Assembly: GCA_022578605.1 (NCBI GenBank)
Contig: MU394062.1
Coordinates: forward strand, 248,001 to 312,000
Length of the DNA: 64,000 nt
Source: Camillea tinctor
Lineage: Eukaryota > Ascomycota > Sordariomycetes > Xylariales > Xylariaceae
Reading direction: 5' to 3'
The first letter of the stretch is position 1, and every line of letters starts with the position of its first letter. A model generated the notes under the pieces. It was not told where the DNA came from. It ran no database searches and was given only the letters and a program-made list of their open reading frames with translations. Shown here in pieces: positions 34,256 to 45,000 of the stretch. Both the position numbers and the translations under genes were made by a program.

Positions 34256-34948
34256 ATGTCATCAAAGCGCCATAGCCCCTTCACCGTCTTCCCTTCTCCA
34301 TTCCTTCCTCCCCGCAAAACCCGCAGCCCCAACAAGAACCCCTATTCCCTCTCCCCAACAACCGCCCCGCAGACCCAGAACCCGGCTTCCTGTCTCCATG
34401 GTACGTCTCCTCCCTCGGTTTCCGAGGCCGGGGGGGGGGGGGGCATCAATGCTACCCTTCGGCCGAGGACTGCATGATGCGCGCGAAATCGGCTCTCTTC
34501 GGAGACGTTGATATTGCGGATTGTGAGGGGGAGGGGGGCCGGGCTGGTGGAAGGTTAGCTTGCCGGGACCTGCAGAGACAGGGAAGAAGGGAAGAAGAAG
34601 TAGTTGGGGGAGAATAGTGATGATGGTGTTGGAGATGGCGGTAGTTCAGTGATGGTCTAGAAGCTCGGCGACGCGCCGCGTGCGCGAGCTGCGGGTCCCG
34701 AGTTTTCGGGTGACCGCGAGCTAGTGGAGGCGGACCCGTTCGATTCCATCTGGGGGATCGGGTTCTCGGCCGAAGGTGCGGAGAAGAATCGTGAAAGGTG
34801 GGGGTTGAATTTATTGGCGAAGTATCTTATGGAGGTGAGTGAGCAGTTTCGGAGGGAGACGCTTCGTGAGAACGATGTGGTTGTAGTTGAGTTGGTGATT
34901 GAACACAAGAACATCCCACCTAAGAGAAGAGTAATAATGCGATGTTGA
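34256..34948 (+). pseudogene. Broken NADAR-domain gene (YbiA-like)
   Basis: Pieces of a NADAR domain are spread over two or more frames. The N-terminal hallmark F-L-S-P-W-Y and S-A-E-D-C-M-M-R-A-K-S-A-L-F-G-D lie in one frame at about 34385-34520, crossing a run of 14 G. The C-terminal hallmark G-D-R-E-L-V-E-A-D-P-F-D-S-I-W-G-I-G-F, then W-G-L-N-L-L, lies at about 34710-34850 in another. The stretch between has the right length, but stops occur in every frame. The ATG at 34256 is out of frame with the first block. NADAR proteins cleave N-glycosidic bonds of riboflavin intermediates, and some remove ADP-ribose from nucleic acid. Sequencing error at the G run alone cannot explain all the breaks, so decay is likely; an unseen intron is the alternative. 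Confidence 0.7.
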
Positions 34949-35461
34949 TTCTTATTTTTATTGATTGGAGGATGAGTAGAATTTTTGTGCCCTCCTAACA
35001 GAGCTTCAGCATAATATAATTCGTATATCATTCCCTGGCGTGCCTATCTTCATCTAGTATGCCGACACATGAAATAGGCATATGGGCACGTCCAACTGGT
35101 TTGGGCTAGTTGAAATAGATCCAATCGACCAGAGGATGTATAGCCCGTCGCTTAGGCTAGAGTGCGTAGATAAATATGTAGTTACCCATATCAGAAGCGA
35201 CGACGACCAAACCAATCAACCAACCAACCAACTCATTATGCACCATTTTTAAGATTTATCTATCATACAATTCCCGTAACGCGGCATGATGCATGGATGC
35301 CGCTTAGTGTTTTGAACAAAGGCCTTAAGAGTGGTGTTTTGAGACCGCCTGCTGTGGCCTCTCCGTCTGTTCCCTCGCCTCGATGTGGCGATGTGTTATA
35401 CAGATAATAAAACATTTGTGTATATATACTATCCCGGGGAAGAATTTTCCTTGTCCTTTTC
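34949..35461. other. Intergenic spacer
   Basis: 3' flank of the NADAR pseudogene and 3' UTR of TIM44. It includes a short CCAACCAA repeat near 35210-35230. No gene is seen. Confidence 0.6.
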
Positions 35462-37197
35462 TCATATGTAGTCGCGGCCGCTCTTTTGCATTTCGATCAA
35501 CCTCCAGCCTCTTGTTTCAGGATTGTTCACGTCCTCGGGTACTCGGGTGATGCCGATAGCATATGTAACAAGCTGGACTTTGTCTTCCATGCCGGCCGCA
35601 AGCTCATTGGTCTTAGCATTTCGGTATACGTGAACCTCCTGTGTCCGACAGGTGATGATAAAGACCGGAACATCGCCCGGATCAAGCATACGAGCTCTGA
35701 GGATGTCCACGTGGCGAATGTCCAGTATACGGCCATCTGATTTCATTCCAGCTTGGAGATATTGTTTGGTGAGAGCTTCGTAGACCGAGTATTGAGCAGC
35801 CGAAAGCCACAATTTTAGGGTCTCGGTGTCGCCCTTGACATACGCATCAAGAACTTCTGGCAGTATATACTCGCGCAATTCTTGGAGGAAGGGCTCTAGC
35901 TGGAAATTGGGATCCATGGATCGGAATTTTCGAATGACCATAGCTGTTTCATTCTCGGCAAAGAACCCAGCAATCCGGTCCGTGATGCTGCGGGCCGTTG
36001 AAACTAGTGGGTTCTCGGACTCTTGGTACACGCTTTTCATGTTAAAGAGACCTTGCACAAACTTGTTCTGATCTCGAAAATCACGCCAGGCCTCTTTCCA
36101 GGCGGCGTCTTTGTGAAGGGTGATGTTGGTACCGGCACTGAGAGAAGTTAGTAAGGTACGGGTATATCCCGATTCAAAAAGTCCAAAACGTACTTGGGAT
36201 CCTCAACCATCTGCTCAGGGCTCCCGTTGTTGGAGGCAGCGTTCTTTTCACGCAGTTCCCGAGCCTTTCTTCTCTCCTCCTTCTCAACCCAACCTCCATA
36301 CCTGGAGCTGCTGCCATCGTCAATGACATTCTTGACGTTCTTGTAGGCCTCGGTCTCTCGGATTGGCTTTGTGGCTCTATCAAGAGCCTCTCCGGTCAAA
36401 TTGGCCCCCTTACGAACGCCCTTCATGACAGGGGTCTCCCAGGTCCATGCAGCACCCTTTCCGATGGTGGTAGCGGATGTCTTCAATACCCTGCCAGCTG
36501 TCGATGAAACTGCACCGGTGGTGTTCTCATATGCTTGTCTAGCACGGCGGACAGATTCGCTCTCAGTGAACTGGTGGGCGGAATCGGCCAGCTGCTTGGT
36601 TGACTCGTTCCATTCTTTCGAGGCCTTGAACTCGGTCTGCATAGTCTCCATGAACACCTGCCATGGGGTCTTGTCACCGTGTGGTGGGGGAGGAGGTAGA
36701 TCTTCCTTTTTCTCTTCCTTATTCTCTCCCTCCTCTGACTTTTCACCATCCCCTTGTTGTTTGGCCTGCTCTTCTGACTGACCCTTGGTTTCCGACTCGG
36801 AATCCGGGGATGCTTTCTCAGCCTTCTCTTCCGAGTTGGTGGACTGGTTTTCGGTTTTAGAGGATTTCGCAGTTTGCCGGGCTTGGGCTTGGGCTGGTTC
36901 TTTGTGCCATCGTGACGTTTGGTGAAAGCTGCGCAGCGATATCGTAGCTACGGTCTCTGGGAGAAAAGGCGATCGGAGGAATGGCTGAGCTGGGATAGAG
37001 GTAGAAATAGGGGTAGAGAATCGGTAAGAGGTGAACTGTGTAGAGCTTCTTCTACTAGGTATTTGGATATTTCCACCATTGGATGATGACAGTAACCGCC
37101 TGTAAGCTGGGGATCTGCCGTAGGAGTGGACAGCCAGCGAAGGCGTCCGAGGAATGGTCGAAGGCGCAGTCCTCGCAACTTGACGTACGGAACTCAT
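35462..37197 (-). CDS. TIM44: Mitochondrial import inner membrane translocase subunit TIM44
   Basis: Tethers mtHsp70 to the TIM23 channel on the matrix side of the inner membrane as part of the PAM import motor. Exons 36194-37197 and 35462-36137 (GTACGT donor; ACTAAC branch site; CTCAG acceptor; phase 2) give 559 residues. The N-terminus is Arg/Ser-rich without acids, fitting a mitochondrial presequence. A charged Lys/Glu/Ser-rich stretch (about 125-185) and a P-P-P-P-P-H-G-D segment precede the helical Hsp70-binding part. The C-terminal domain (about 335-559) has the family features N-K-F-V-Q-G-L-F-N-M-K, S-x-T-D-R-I-A-G-F-F and the closing G-W-R-L-I-E-M-Q. The protein is somewhat longer than yeast Tim44 because of the low-complexity stretch. 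Confidence 0.95.
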
Positions 37198-37865
37198 ATT
37201 GAAGTAAATAAAAAAATACGACTCTCCAGACCCAGAAGGCAGGGAGTTGTGGGATGCACAGACAAACTCACAAGCCTTTCTTTGAGAGAAAATAAGAAGA
37301 ACAAAAAAAAGAGAGAGGAATCTGAAGGTGGGGGTAAGGGAAAGGGAATGAATTGAATCTCGAATTGCGACTTTTGAAGGCGGAAGAAATTGGCAGATTG
37401 AAAAAAAATGTCGGGGACGGGCAAAGTTCAAAAAGGAGGGGCCGAGCTGACCAGACCCCTGTCAATGGGCCATTAGCGTAAAAAAGCTTGGACCACATGC
37501 AAGGCTGCAGGCTTCGGTCGATCTGATCTGCAACAAACCTTACCTTATCTTTTTTTACGATTGAGTCTTTTCGAGAATATGTAGAGAAGTGTAACCTAGT
37601 AGTACCCAGGTATATATATATTTTTTTTCTTTCCTGAATTTAGATTTGGGTTTTAAATCCAACCATCGCATACCACCAATTGACCCCACACTTCACTAAA
37701 ATCTAACCCTCAATGATCTTGAAGAAGAAAAAAAAACAATCGATTACCTAGACGAGTGAAAGAGGGGGATTTCAAAGAGGGGGGAATTAAAAAAAAAAGT
37801 GAAGGGAAGGGAAGGGAAGAGAAGAGAGAAAAGGGACCAAGACAGTCCCCCCCCTATTATACACG
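37198..37865. promoter_or_regulatory. Probable bidirectional promoter between TIM44 and uS11m
   Basis: 668 bp separates the two divergent start codons of mitochondrial genes. It contains T- and A-rich tracts (37613-37630, 37727-37739, 37790-37800) and a GGGAA-type purine repeat (37803-37830) just before the uS11m start. Shared regulation is inferred from arrangement only. Confidence 0.5.
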
Positions 37866-38543
37866 ATGATGAACCGATCCACAACAAGTCGCCTGTTGGC
37901 GAACACCACCTCCCTCCAAGTTACCCGATCCTTTTCGCAGACCTGTAGACAACAACAACAATATGCCGGGCCGATGAGTCTACTCCGGAACCTAGGCCGC
38001 CAAACCCGATCCACACCCAAGCCCTCAGCCGACGAGCCCAAGCAGCAGTCGGGCGTGGACCGGATCCTGGGGCAAGACCTGATCAACGACACGGTGTCGC
38101 GGGCGCTGAACCGGCCGGCGCAGCCCGAGGCGAGCTACGAGGAGCCGGCGGAGAAGGGCGTGCCGCGCGGGGAGCCGTACCACTTCCACGTCTACTCGCA
38201 CAAGCACAACTCGCACATCACGGTGACGCGGCCGAACCGCGAGCCCATCCTGTCCGTGTCGGCGGGCAACATCGGCTTCCGCAAGAGCAAGCGCGGCAGC
38301 TACGACGCCGCCTACCAGGTCACCGCCTACGCCCTCGACAAGCTCAACCAGATGGGCATGCACCACGAGATCAACACCCTCGAGGTCGTGCTGCGGGGCT
38401 TCGGCACCGGTCGCGAGGCCGCCACCAAGGTCCTGCTCGGCAACGAGGGGCGGCTGCTGCGTGACAAAATCACCAAGGTCTCGGACTCCACCAAGATCAA
38501 GTTTGGTGGTACGCGGAGTCCGAAGCCGAGAAGATTGGGTTAA
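37866..38543 (+). CDS. Mitochondrial small-subunit ribosomal protein uS11m
   Basis: Structural protein of the mitochondrial ribosome, at the 3' end region of small-subunit rRNA. Single exon, 225 residues. The Arg/Ser/Thr-rich N-terminus without acids fits a mitochondrial targeting sequence. The S11 domain begins near residue 103 with H-F-H-V-Y-S-H-K-H-N-S-H-I-T-V-T and continues through S-A-G-N-I-G-F-R-K-S-K-R-G-S-Y-D-A-A-Y-Q. It ends with the typical G-x-R-x-P-K-P-R-R-L tail. Length is usual for fungal uS11m (yeast Mrps18). A second ATG directly precedes the annotated run (MM); either could start. Confidence 0.93.
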   Translation: MMNRSTTSRLLANTTSLQVTRSFSQTCRQQQQYAGPMSLLRNLGRQTRSTPKPSADEPKQQSGVDRILGQDLINDTVSRALNRPAQPEASYEEPAEKGVPRGEPYHFHVYSHKHNSHITVTRPNREPILSVSAGNIGFRKSKRGSYDAAYQVTAYALDKLNQMGMHHEINTLEVVLRGFGTGREAATKVLLGNEGRLLRDKITKVSDSTKIKFGGTRSPKPRRLG

Positions 38544-39072
38544 AATCAGTGCTACCGAGTCTTCTATTTTCTTTTTTCCTTTTTTATTTCTTCTCTTCGT
38601 GATGCTTTAACCTGTGGTTAAGGGGTAGCCTCTAGGCTAGAAGGATTGAGAACGCCTAAAATACAGTACATGGCAAAGCAGCATAAAGCAGCCAAACAAG
38701 ATTTTGTATCATATAAACCTATCATACTCGTTAGACGTGTACACATAGGGCACCATGTACAGCATCATCCACATCGTCCAAACAAAACACTGATCATCCC
38801 CTTCCCGTCCGTCCATCAATCAATGAGGTCCCTTGAGTTTTTTTCTTTTTTTTGCATTTTGAATTTCAAGTTCCCTTCACCAGATTCCGTGATAATCCCA
38901 TAAAGTCAGTCCCCCCAATTTCAAAAGAACGCAGTTGGTATCAATCGAATGCACTGTCCAACGCCAACAAACACCTTGAGCTCTCATGCCAACGCCATAA
39001 ATGCAGACAGACTAAAAGTCACAGCCTAATTCCTCCTTTTCATCTTCTACCACTTTTCTCCGGCACCAGGGT
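38544..39072. other. Spacer between convergent genes
   Basis: Holds the 3' UTRs of uS11m and the PPPDE gene, with T-rich tracts near 38570-38595 and 38838-38855. No gene is seen. Confidence 0.6.
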
Positions 39073-39947
39073 TTATTTCTTTCCGCTACTGGGCGCTCTT
39101 TCGGAAGCGGGGAGAGTGCGCCCACTGGAATCGCGCGCTGCACTTTTCCCCTTTCCATTTCCGCTTTGTTGGCGGTCTTCCTCTTCTCGATCGCTGTCTA
39201 CAGTGGCGGGCCGTCTCGTCTCTTCCTGTCGTAGCATTCTCGTACCTTCGTGAGCATTTACCTCCTCGTCATCTTCCAGAAGCTCTCCATCGGCCGTGTC
39301 GAAATCGGGCGGCTCGATCCACTCCCTAGGCACGACGCACGGTAGCGCCACGCCAATGCTTGCTGCGCGGTTGAGCCAGCCCGGGCCGGGCCTACCGGTG
39401 AGTTTCTGACATAGGTAACTCGTAAAATGGTTGCAGTTCTTGGTAAGGAGATTGTAGGCGGTGCCGTGGAATTCGTCCGAGGTGCGGCGGATAATGGTAT
39501 CGATCTCGGCCTGCGTCGCAAAGGTGAACCCATGCAGGATCTCGGTCTTGAAGGTACCGCCCGGCGGTTCCGTCCTGGGTCGGGTCCAGTATACGCCGGT
39601 AACGCCGCGCTTGTCGTGACCGCCGTAAGCGTACTCCTTGCCGTTAATCACAACGCCCGAGTGAAGTAGGGAGGCGCCAACCGCCCAAAGAACCGAAGTC
39701 AAGCGACCGGGCTATTGGTTGACAACAGCGATTGTGCGTTAGTTCATCGTGCATATGGAAATGAGTGGATCGTCGCAGCTCCACCTCCCAAGGCCAGGAG
39801 GTACAGGCTACGGGCTACGGGCTACGGGCGGCTGCTTACAGGTAATAGATCATATACATTGATGACGATTTCGGTTCTCGTCAATGACAGAGTTGACCTA
39901 TGCGACTGCCTAGAGGATCGCCTAGGTGAGGATTTCTTGGTCGACAT
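39073..39947 (-). CDS. PPPDE (DUF862) deSUMOylating/deubiquitinating isopeptidase
   Basis: Exons 39840-39947 and 39073-39711 give 248 residues. The 128-nt intron has GTAAGC, a CTAAC branch site and an AATAG acceptor, and splits N-V-Y-D-L-L-P from G-R-L-T-S-V-L-W. PPPDE peptidases are papain-like cysteine proteases acting on SUMO or ubiquitin conjugates. Catalytic His53 lies in L-L-H-S-G-V and Cys129 in T-K-N-C-N-H-F; E-Y-A-Y-G-G-H after the His is also typical. The last 85 residues are acidic then Ser/Lys-rich, probably disordered. Without the short first exon the domain lacks its first strand, so the spliced model is strongly preferred. Confidence 0.92.
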
Positions 39948-41233
39948 TTTGGAAGAGAAGATGCCCGAGGTTTTTTAGAAAGTGAGGTATATTGAAAGCG
40001 TTGATGACGGATGTGGTGGTCAGTGAGACTGACAGATCCGGAGACGGCGGGGAATATGTTTAAGTTGGTATAGGATATGAGACAAATGATGGAAGGATAA
40101 CAACGACGATAGTTGCAGACAATGTTTTGAAACCGGAGGAATAGCAGACAGACAAGTGTTAGGCAAGGCAGCAAATGAAAGGAATCAATAGGTCAGACAA
40201 GTTGAGAAGGGTTTGGTTGGTTGAAGTGGTCGGTTGGTCGGTAATGTTGGTCGGTTACATACAAACAAAAGCCTGAGCCTGTAAAAGCCAGAGCCTGGAC
40301 AGGAAGGTTGTGAGAGAGGATGCATGAAGCAAAGGATCAGCTCTTGTGGCTGACCGAGCTGAACAACCTTGGAAATGAACGAATGCGGGACAAGAACTGG
40401 CTGGAACCATGGGTAACGTAAGATGGTTCAACTAATCAGCTAAAAGCGGAACAAGAGCGGAGTAGCACTAGCCACAACCAAGATTACTTCAAACACTGAT
40501 TTCATGGCTAAACATGACTTTTGTGTGGGCAGCCACAAACAGTTACGTATGAGTCTGACGACACACAACCTTACTTTTTAGTCGTACACTACCTACCTAC
40601 CTAGGTAGTCCCCCACCTACTACTTTCAATATCTGGAGAAGGCACCATGCCATCCAGAACTTTAGAAGTCAATCCCTCCCCTCCCCGCTAGAATAGAATA
40701 TCCGAGACCCGGCGCAATTCAGATTTGGTCTGCCCCACTCCACCTTATTTTTTTTCTCTCTCTCCAACCCACCTCTCACTTGATCTTCAAGCTCTTTTTT
40801 TTTTCTTCTCTCTTCTCAACTTTGCCCCTCCAAAAAAGTACACCCAGCACAAGTCGAAAGACGTGCAGGTCCAAGTCAAAAAGGCTTCAACTGCCCAGTA
40901 CCCATACAAGGTCGGCCTTTTTGACTGCAAAATCAAGATCAAAAACAAATATTCATTTATTTGTTTTTTCCTCGTCTTTTTATTTATTTAACAAGACCCT
41001 TCTTCTGTGGCTGGTTTCCCCCTCCAGCCCAGACCAAAAAATCCATCACCGTGTCCTATCATCTCTTCTCTCCCATTCCTTTCGCTTCTTCGCTTTCGAG
41101 CCCTTTTCGATCATTAGCAGCTAGCTCTGCCATTTTCTCCCTTCCCTTTCCCCTCGCCCCCCCTTCTTCCCCCTCAGCATCCCGCTGTACCTCCGTCTAT
41201 ATCACTGTCCGCACCTACGCCAAGCGACGCAAG
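39948..41233. other. Divergent promoter region with long pyrimidine-rich leader
   Basis: Promoter of the PPPDE gene at the left. CCTAGGTAG motifs at 40590-40606. From about 40670 to 41230 the plus strand is strongly CT-rich, as usual upstream of highly expressed fungal genes, here OLA1. Frames in it are low-complexity and not called. Confidence 0.6.
40670..41233 (+). promoter_or_regulatory. Pyrimidine-rich promoter/5' leader of OLA1
   Basis: Long CT-rich stretches (40741-40830 and 41040-41175) directly upstream of the start codon. CT tracts near transcription starts are common in strongly expressed ascomycete genes; the exact start site cannot be read from the sequence. Confidence 0.4.
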
Positions 41234-42707
41234 ATGGCCCCCAAGAAGCCAGCTGTGGAAGAGAAGATCCTCTTGGGTCGTCCCGGCAATAACCTCAAGA
41301 GTGGTATTGTTGGTCTAGCCAATGTCGGCAAGTCGACGTTGTTCCAGGCCATTACCAAGTGCACTCTCGGTAACCCGGCCGTGAGTCCAATCGATCTCTA
41401 CCCCGTCTATACTCTTGGCTGATTGGACGCGAGTAGAACTTCCCCTATGCCACCATCGATCCTGAAGAGTCTCGTGTCATCGTGCCCGATGAGCGATATG
41501 ACTGGCTGTGCGAAAAGTACAACCCCAAGTCGAGGGTGCCCGCTCACTTGACTATCTACGATATTGCTGGTCTGACTAGAGGCGCCTCGACGGGTGCTGG
41601 TCTGGGCAATGCTTTCCTCTCACACATCCGAGCTGTCGATGCCATCTTTCAAGTAGTCAGATGTTTCGATGACGCCGAAATCATCCACGTCGAAGGCGAT
41701 GTCAACCCCGTTCGGGATTTAGATATCATCGCCGAGGAGCTGCGACTCAAGGATATTGAGTTCGTTGAGAAGGCTATAGAGAACTCCAAGAAGAAGACTC
41801 GTATGGGTGGACAGAGCCTGGAGTTGAAGAGAGCTAAAGAGGACGAGGCTACCATAGAAAAGGTTCACGCGTGGTTGAAAGATGGCAAGGATGTCCGGAA
41901 AGGCACATGGACGCCGAAGGAGGTAAGAAGTTCTTTTTTTTCTTTTCCTTTTCTCTTCCTCTCTCTTCCTTATATCACTTATATGATGACAAAGGGCCAT
42001 AGCGCCTGAACTAATCCCAGCTCTTCGAATGCCTCATTAAAACAACGCAGAGTGCATACTGAGATAAAAAACCTGCTCTGATCATACTCTCTTATAATAT
42101 CCTATTGTTAGAAAAGCATTATACATAGGATTAGTTGGACTAACTCCATTTCTAGGTCGAAGTCATCAACACGCTCTTACTCCTCTCTGCCAAACCTGTA
42201 GTCTACTTGGTCAACCTGTCAGAGAAGGATTATACCCGCAAGAAGAACAAGCATCTTGCTAAGATTGCTGAATGGATGAAGGAGCATGCGGCTGGTGACC
42301 CTATCCTACCCATTTCAGTAGCCTTTGAAGAACGCCTTACGCATTTCGAGACAGAGGAAGCCGCCGCCGAGGAGTGCAAGAATCTTGGAATCGAGTCCGC
42401 CCTCCCCAAGATCATCACTACCATGCGTAAAGCCATGAACCTCGGTAGCTTTTTCACCACTGGTACTGATGAGGTAAGGCAATGGACTATCAGACTAGGC
42501 ACTAAGGCACCGCAAGCTGCCGGTGTCATTCACACCGACTTTGAGAAGACCTTTATCCAAGCCGTTGTGTACAACTTCAGCGTTCTTAAGGAAATGGGCG
42601 ATGAAGCTGAAGTCAAGGCTAAGGGTAAGATCATGACTAAGGGGAAGGATTACGTAGTTGAGGATGGTGATATCCTACTGATCAAGGCTGGTGCTGCCAA
42701 GGGCTAA
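41234..42707 (+). CDS. OLA1: Obg-like ATPase OLA1 (YchF family)
   Basis: Ribosome-associated P-loop ATPase linked to translation and stress response. Exons 41234-41380, 41437-41922 and 42156-42707 all join in phase 0 and give 394 residues, the normal family length. The P-loop G-L-A-N-V-G-K-S-T lies at 27-35, switch II D-I-A-G-L-T-R-G-A-S in exon 2, and N-L-S-E replaces the GTPase N-K-x-D motif, which explains ATP preference in the family. The C-terminal TGS domain includes G-V-I-H-T-D-F-E-K-T-F-I-Q-A-V-V and the end D-G-D-I-L-L-I-K-A. The second intron is 233 nt, long for this window. The start is set by M-A-P-K-K. Confidence 0.97.
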
Positions 42708-43281
42708 GCATCCAGACCTAGATCGATCTTATGAGCTTAGAATTGATACCATTGATGGGATGGTACGATAGACAATGCATTGATGAGATCAGAGCACTAG
42801 AAAGCGTTTCACGTGTATTATTCTACACCTGTAGTATGTGACCAAGTTACGTGTGTGACTAGACCTACTTGTTTCCTTGCATTTAAGACCTACGGCGGTG
42901 GTAATAGTAAGATTGCACACATCTTCAAGGTATCGTCAAAATTATACCCCTTACATAGGCAGCTGCACTGAGGCGGTAGCTAGATAGATCCACAAAGGAG
43001 CTGGTTCTCGTTATCTCAATAATCGTGAACACGGAATTTGCAATTTCTCGTATAACCCCTATCCTATCCTCTTTCTCTCATCAAAATTCCCTTCCTGCCT
43101 CCCTTACCTTACCCCTCCAAAAAGGAAAAAAAAAAAATGGAAAATCAACTTCTCTGCTTTTTCTTTCTTTCTGAACATGAACAGGCTAATAACGACCACT
43201 GTCCTCCCCACCTTATGTCCAGACCTCTGATCTTTTCTTCTCCCCTTCTCTCTTCGCTCTTCTCTCTGCTTAGCCGACGCT
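42708..43281. other. Spacer between convergent genes
   Basis: 3' flanks of OLA1 and the lectin-like gene, with a short A run near 43126-43138. No gene is seen. Confidence 0.6.
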
Positions 43282-43961
43282 TCACAGCGTAGCCGTCGTA
43301 GAGGCGTTGGCCACGTTCCAGATGTGGTTCTTGTCCCCGGCGATGCACTGCCAGATCACGACCCGGGTGTTGTCCCGCACGGCACCCATGTAGAGGTCGG
43401 CGCAGAGCTCTGTAGTAGGGGGGCGAGGGTTAGTGGGTGGTTGGGAGCTTGGGGGTGGATGGGAGAGAGGCTACTTACGCGCACCCGTCTGGTCCAGCAC
43501 GATCTGGCTGTCGGCGTTGTAGAGCCAGTTCTGCGAGGCTTGGCCCTCGACGCAGTTGGCCACCGTGAGGGGACTGCCGTTGCTGCGGGCTGGAGAAACG
43601 GGGGGGGGGGGGGGTGTTGTTAGCTGGTTTTGTCTTATGTTTTTCTTCTTCTTCTTCTTCTTCCGATTGGGTGGATAGAGAAGAAAGGAAACGCACCGGT
43701 GCCCGCGTCCAGACATAGCTCCGTCTCCGCGAGCTGGATCTTGGTGCTCCCTTCCTTGAGGTACCACTGCTGCTCTGGCGCGTTGCTCAGGCTCTTGATC
43801 ACGATCCCGCTGCCGGCTGCCACGGGCGCCACTGGCTGCAGCACGAATTGGTCGCTCCACGCCGTGGCGATGGTCACTTGCTGGTACCCCTCGGGCGCCT
43901 GCGCGAGACTGGTGGTCGCGGCTGCGAGGGTGAGGGCGAGGAGGGAGGTGGATGAGAACAT
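43282..43961 (-). CDS. Small secreted beta-trefoil (ricin-B-type) lectin-like protein
   Basis: Three exons, 43697-43961, 43479-43589 and 43282-43409, give 167 residues; both introns split codons in phase 1 with good GTRNGT donors. A signal peptide ends near residue 20 (S-L-A-Q-A). Three Q-x-W-like motifs (Q-Q-W-Y, Q-N-W-L, H-I-W-N) occur about 40-45 residues apart, each near the end of a repeat, as expected for one beta-trefoil domain. Four cysteines could form two disulfides. The fold suggests carbohydrate binding outside the cell; no catalytic or toxic domain is attached. An intron contains a run of G. Divergent beta-trefoil proteins are common in fungal secretomes. Confidence 0.8.
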
Positions 43962-45000
43962 GTTGGTGGTTTGAGTTCGTTCTTGGAAGTTGGTGTATAG
44001 GCGTGTAGGTTATGCAGTCCGTGGATTTTGCTATAGGGCACGCGGGTAGAGGACGGGCACTTATATGTGATGGGCCTCCGCTGCCGGCTAATATGCTCAC
44101 GGCGTTGCATCGTGGTACGCGAGCTATTACTAACTCCCTGGTCGTGAGGGGAGGGACAAAATAGAGCCGCGGAGGGGGTTAAGGACGTGGAAAATTCGAG
44201 ACTCCGGAGTTCTCTGGGAGGAAAGAGAATCCCCATAACGTCTTTTCCATCGGCGAGCTTGCTAAAAAGCAGTAACCAGCCTATGCTGCTCCCACGAAAG
44301 GGGACACGCCCAATTGTGTTGCCGATCGTTCATGCATGTCAATTTCGTTTCTTGGCTCGCAGTTGGTCAGGTTTATTTGTGGCAGAACAGGCTGGAACGG
44401 GTGAAATCGACCAGTTTATTATATCGTTGTTGCCCATGGAGCTCTCTGCTCCTTGTCTGTACTAGACCCCCCTTTTACACACCGGACAAATATATCGGTG
44501 GGGAAGCTTCGAGAAATAGAGATATCTACGGCCAGGTATCGTTGCTATAAAGGGGAATTCGACATGGGCGAAAACAGGGTCCTTCATCTAGTCAGACATG
44601 GAGGAGAGTATTGTCAATATAGATGGAGTTATTGACTACGTGTTAGTAGAGCATTATGTAAGAACGAATATATGAGCTGGTTGATAACTTAGAGGAACTA
44701 TGTAAATAGCGTGCCTACATGATTAACTGGATTGTCGGCTAGAAAAAGTATAGCTAAGTCTGTACGGATGGATGTATTCCATGTTATGATGAGCTCCTCC
44801 TTTATGAAGTTCTCTTTGCTATAAGTCCCCGGATACCTGGATACCACCAAATCCCGCGAGACAGCAAACGTAAAATGATAATATACAACCCAAGGTGATG
44901 TAGATTGCCAGTAATGTTTCTGTCACCTTTGATAGGTCCTTATTTATGATACCTCAAATGAATCCCCTCCTATAACATGCCGTAGGGCCTCTTATCCATA
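43962..45000. other. Intergenic spacer
   Basis: Promoter of the lectin-like gene at the left end and 3' UTR of the 45 kb gene at the right. Overlapping short frames at 44187-44635 do not resemble proteins. Confidence 0.6.

Noticed and set aside
38025..38366. 113-codon minus-strand frame
   Set aside because: Antisense to uS11m, Val/Arg/Leu-rich shadow.
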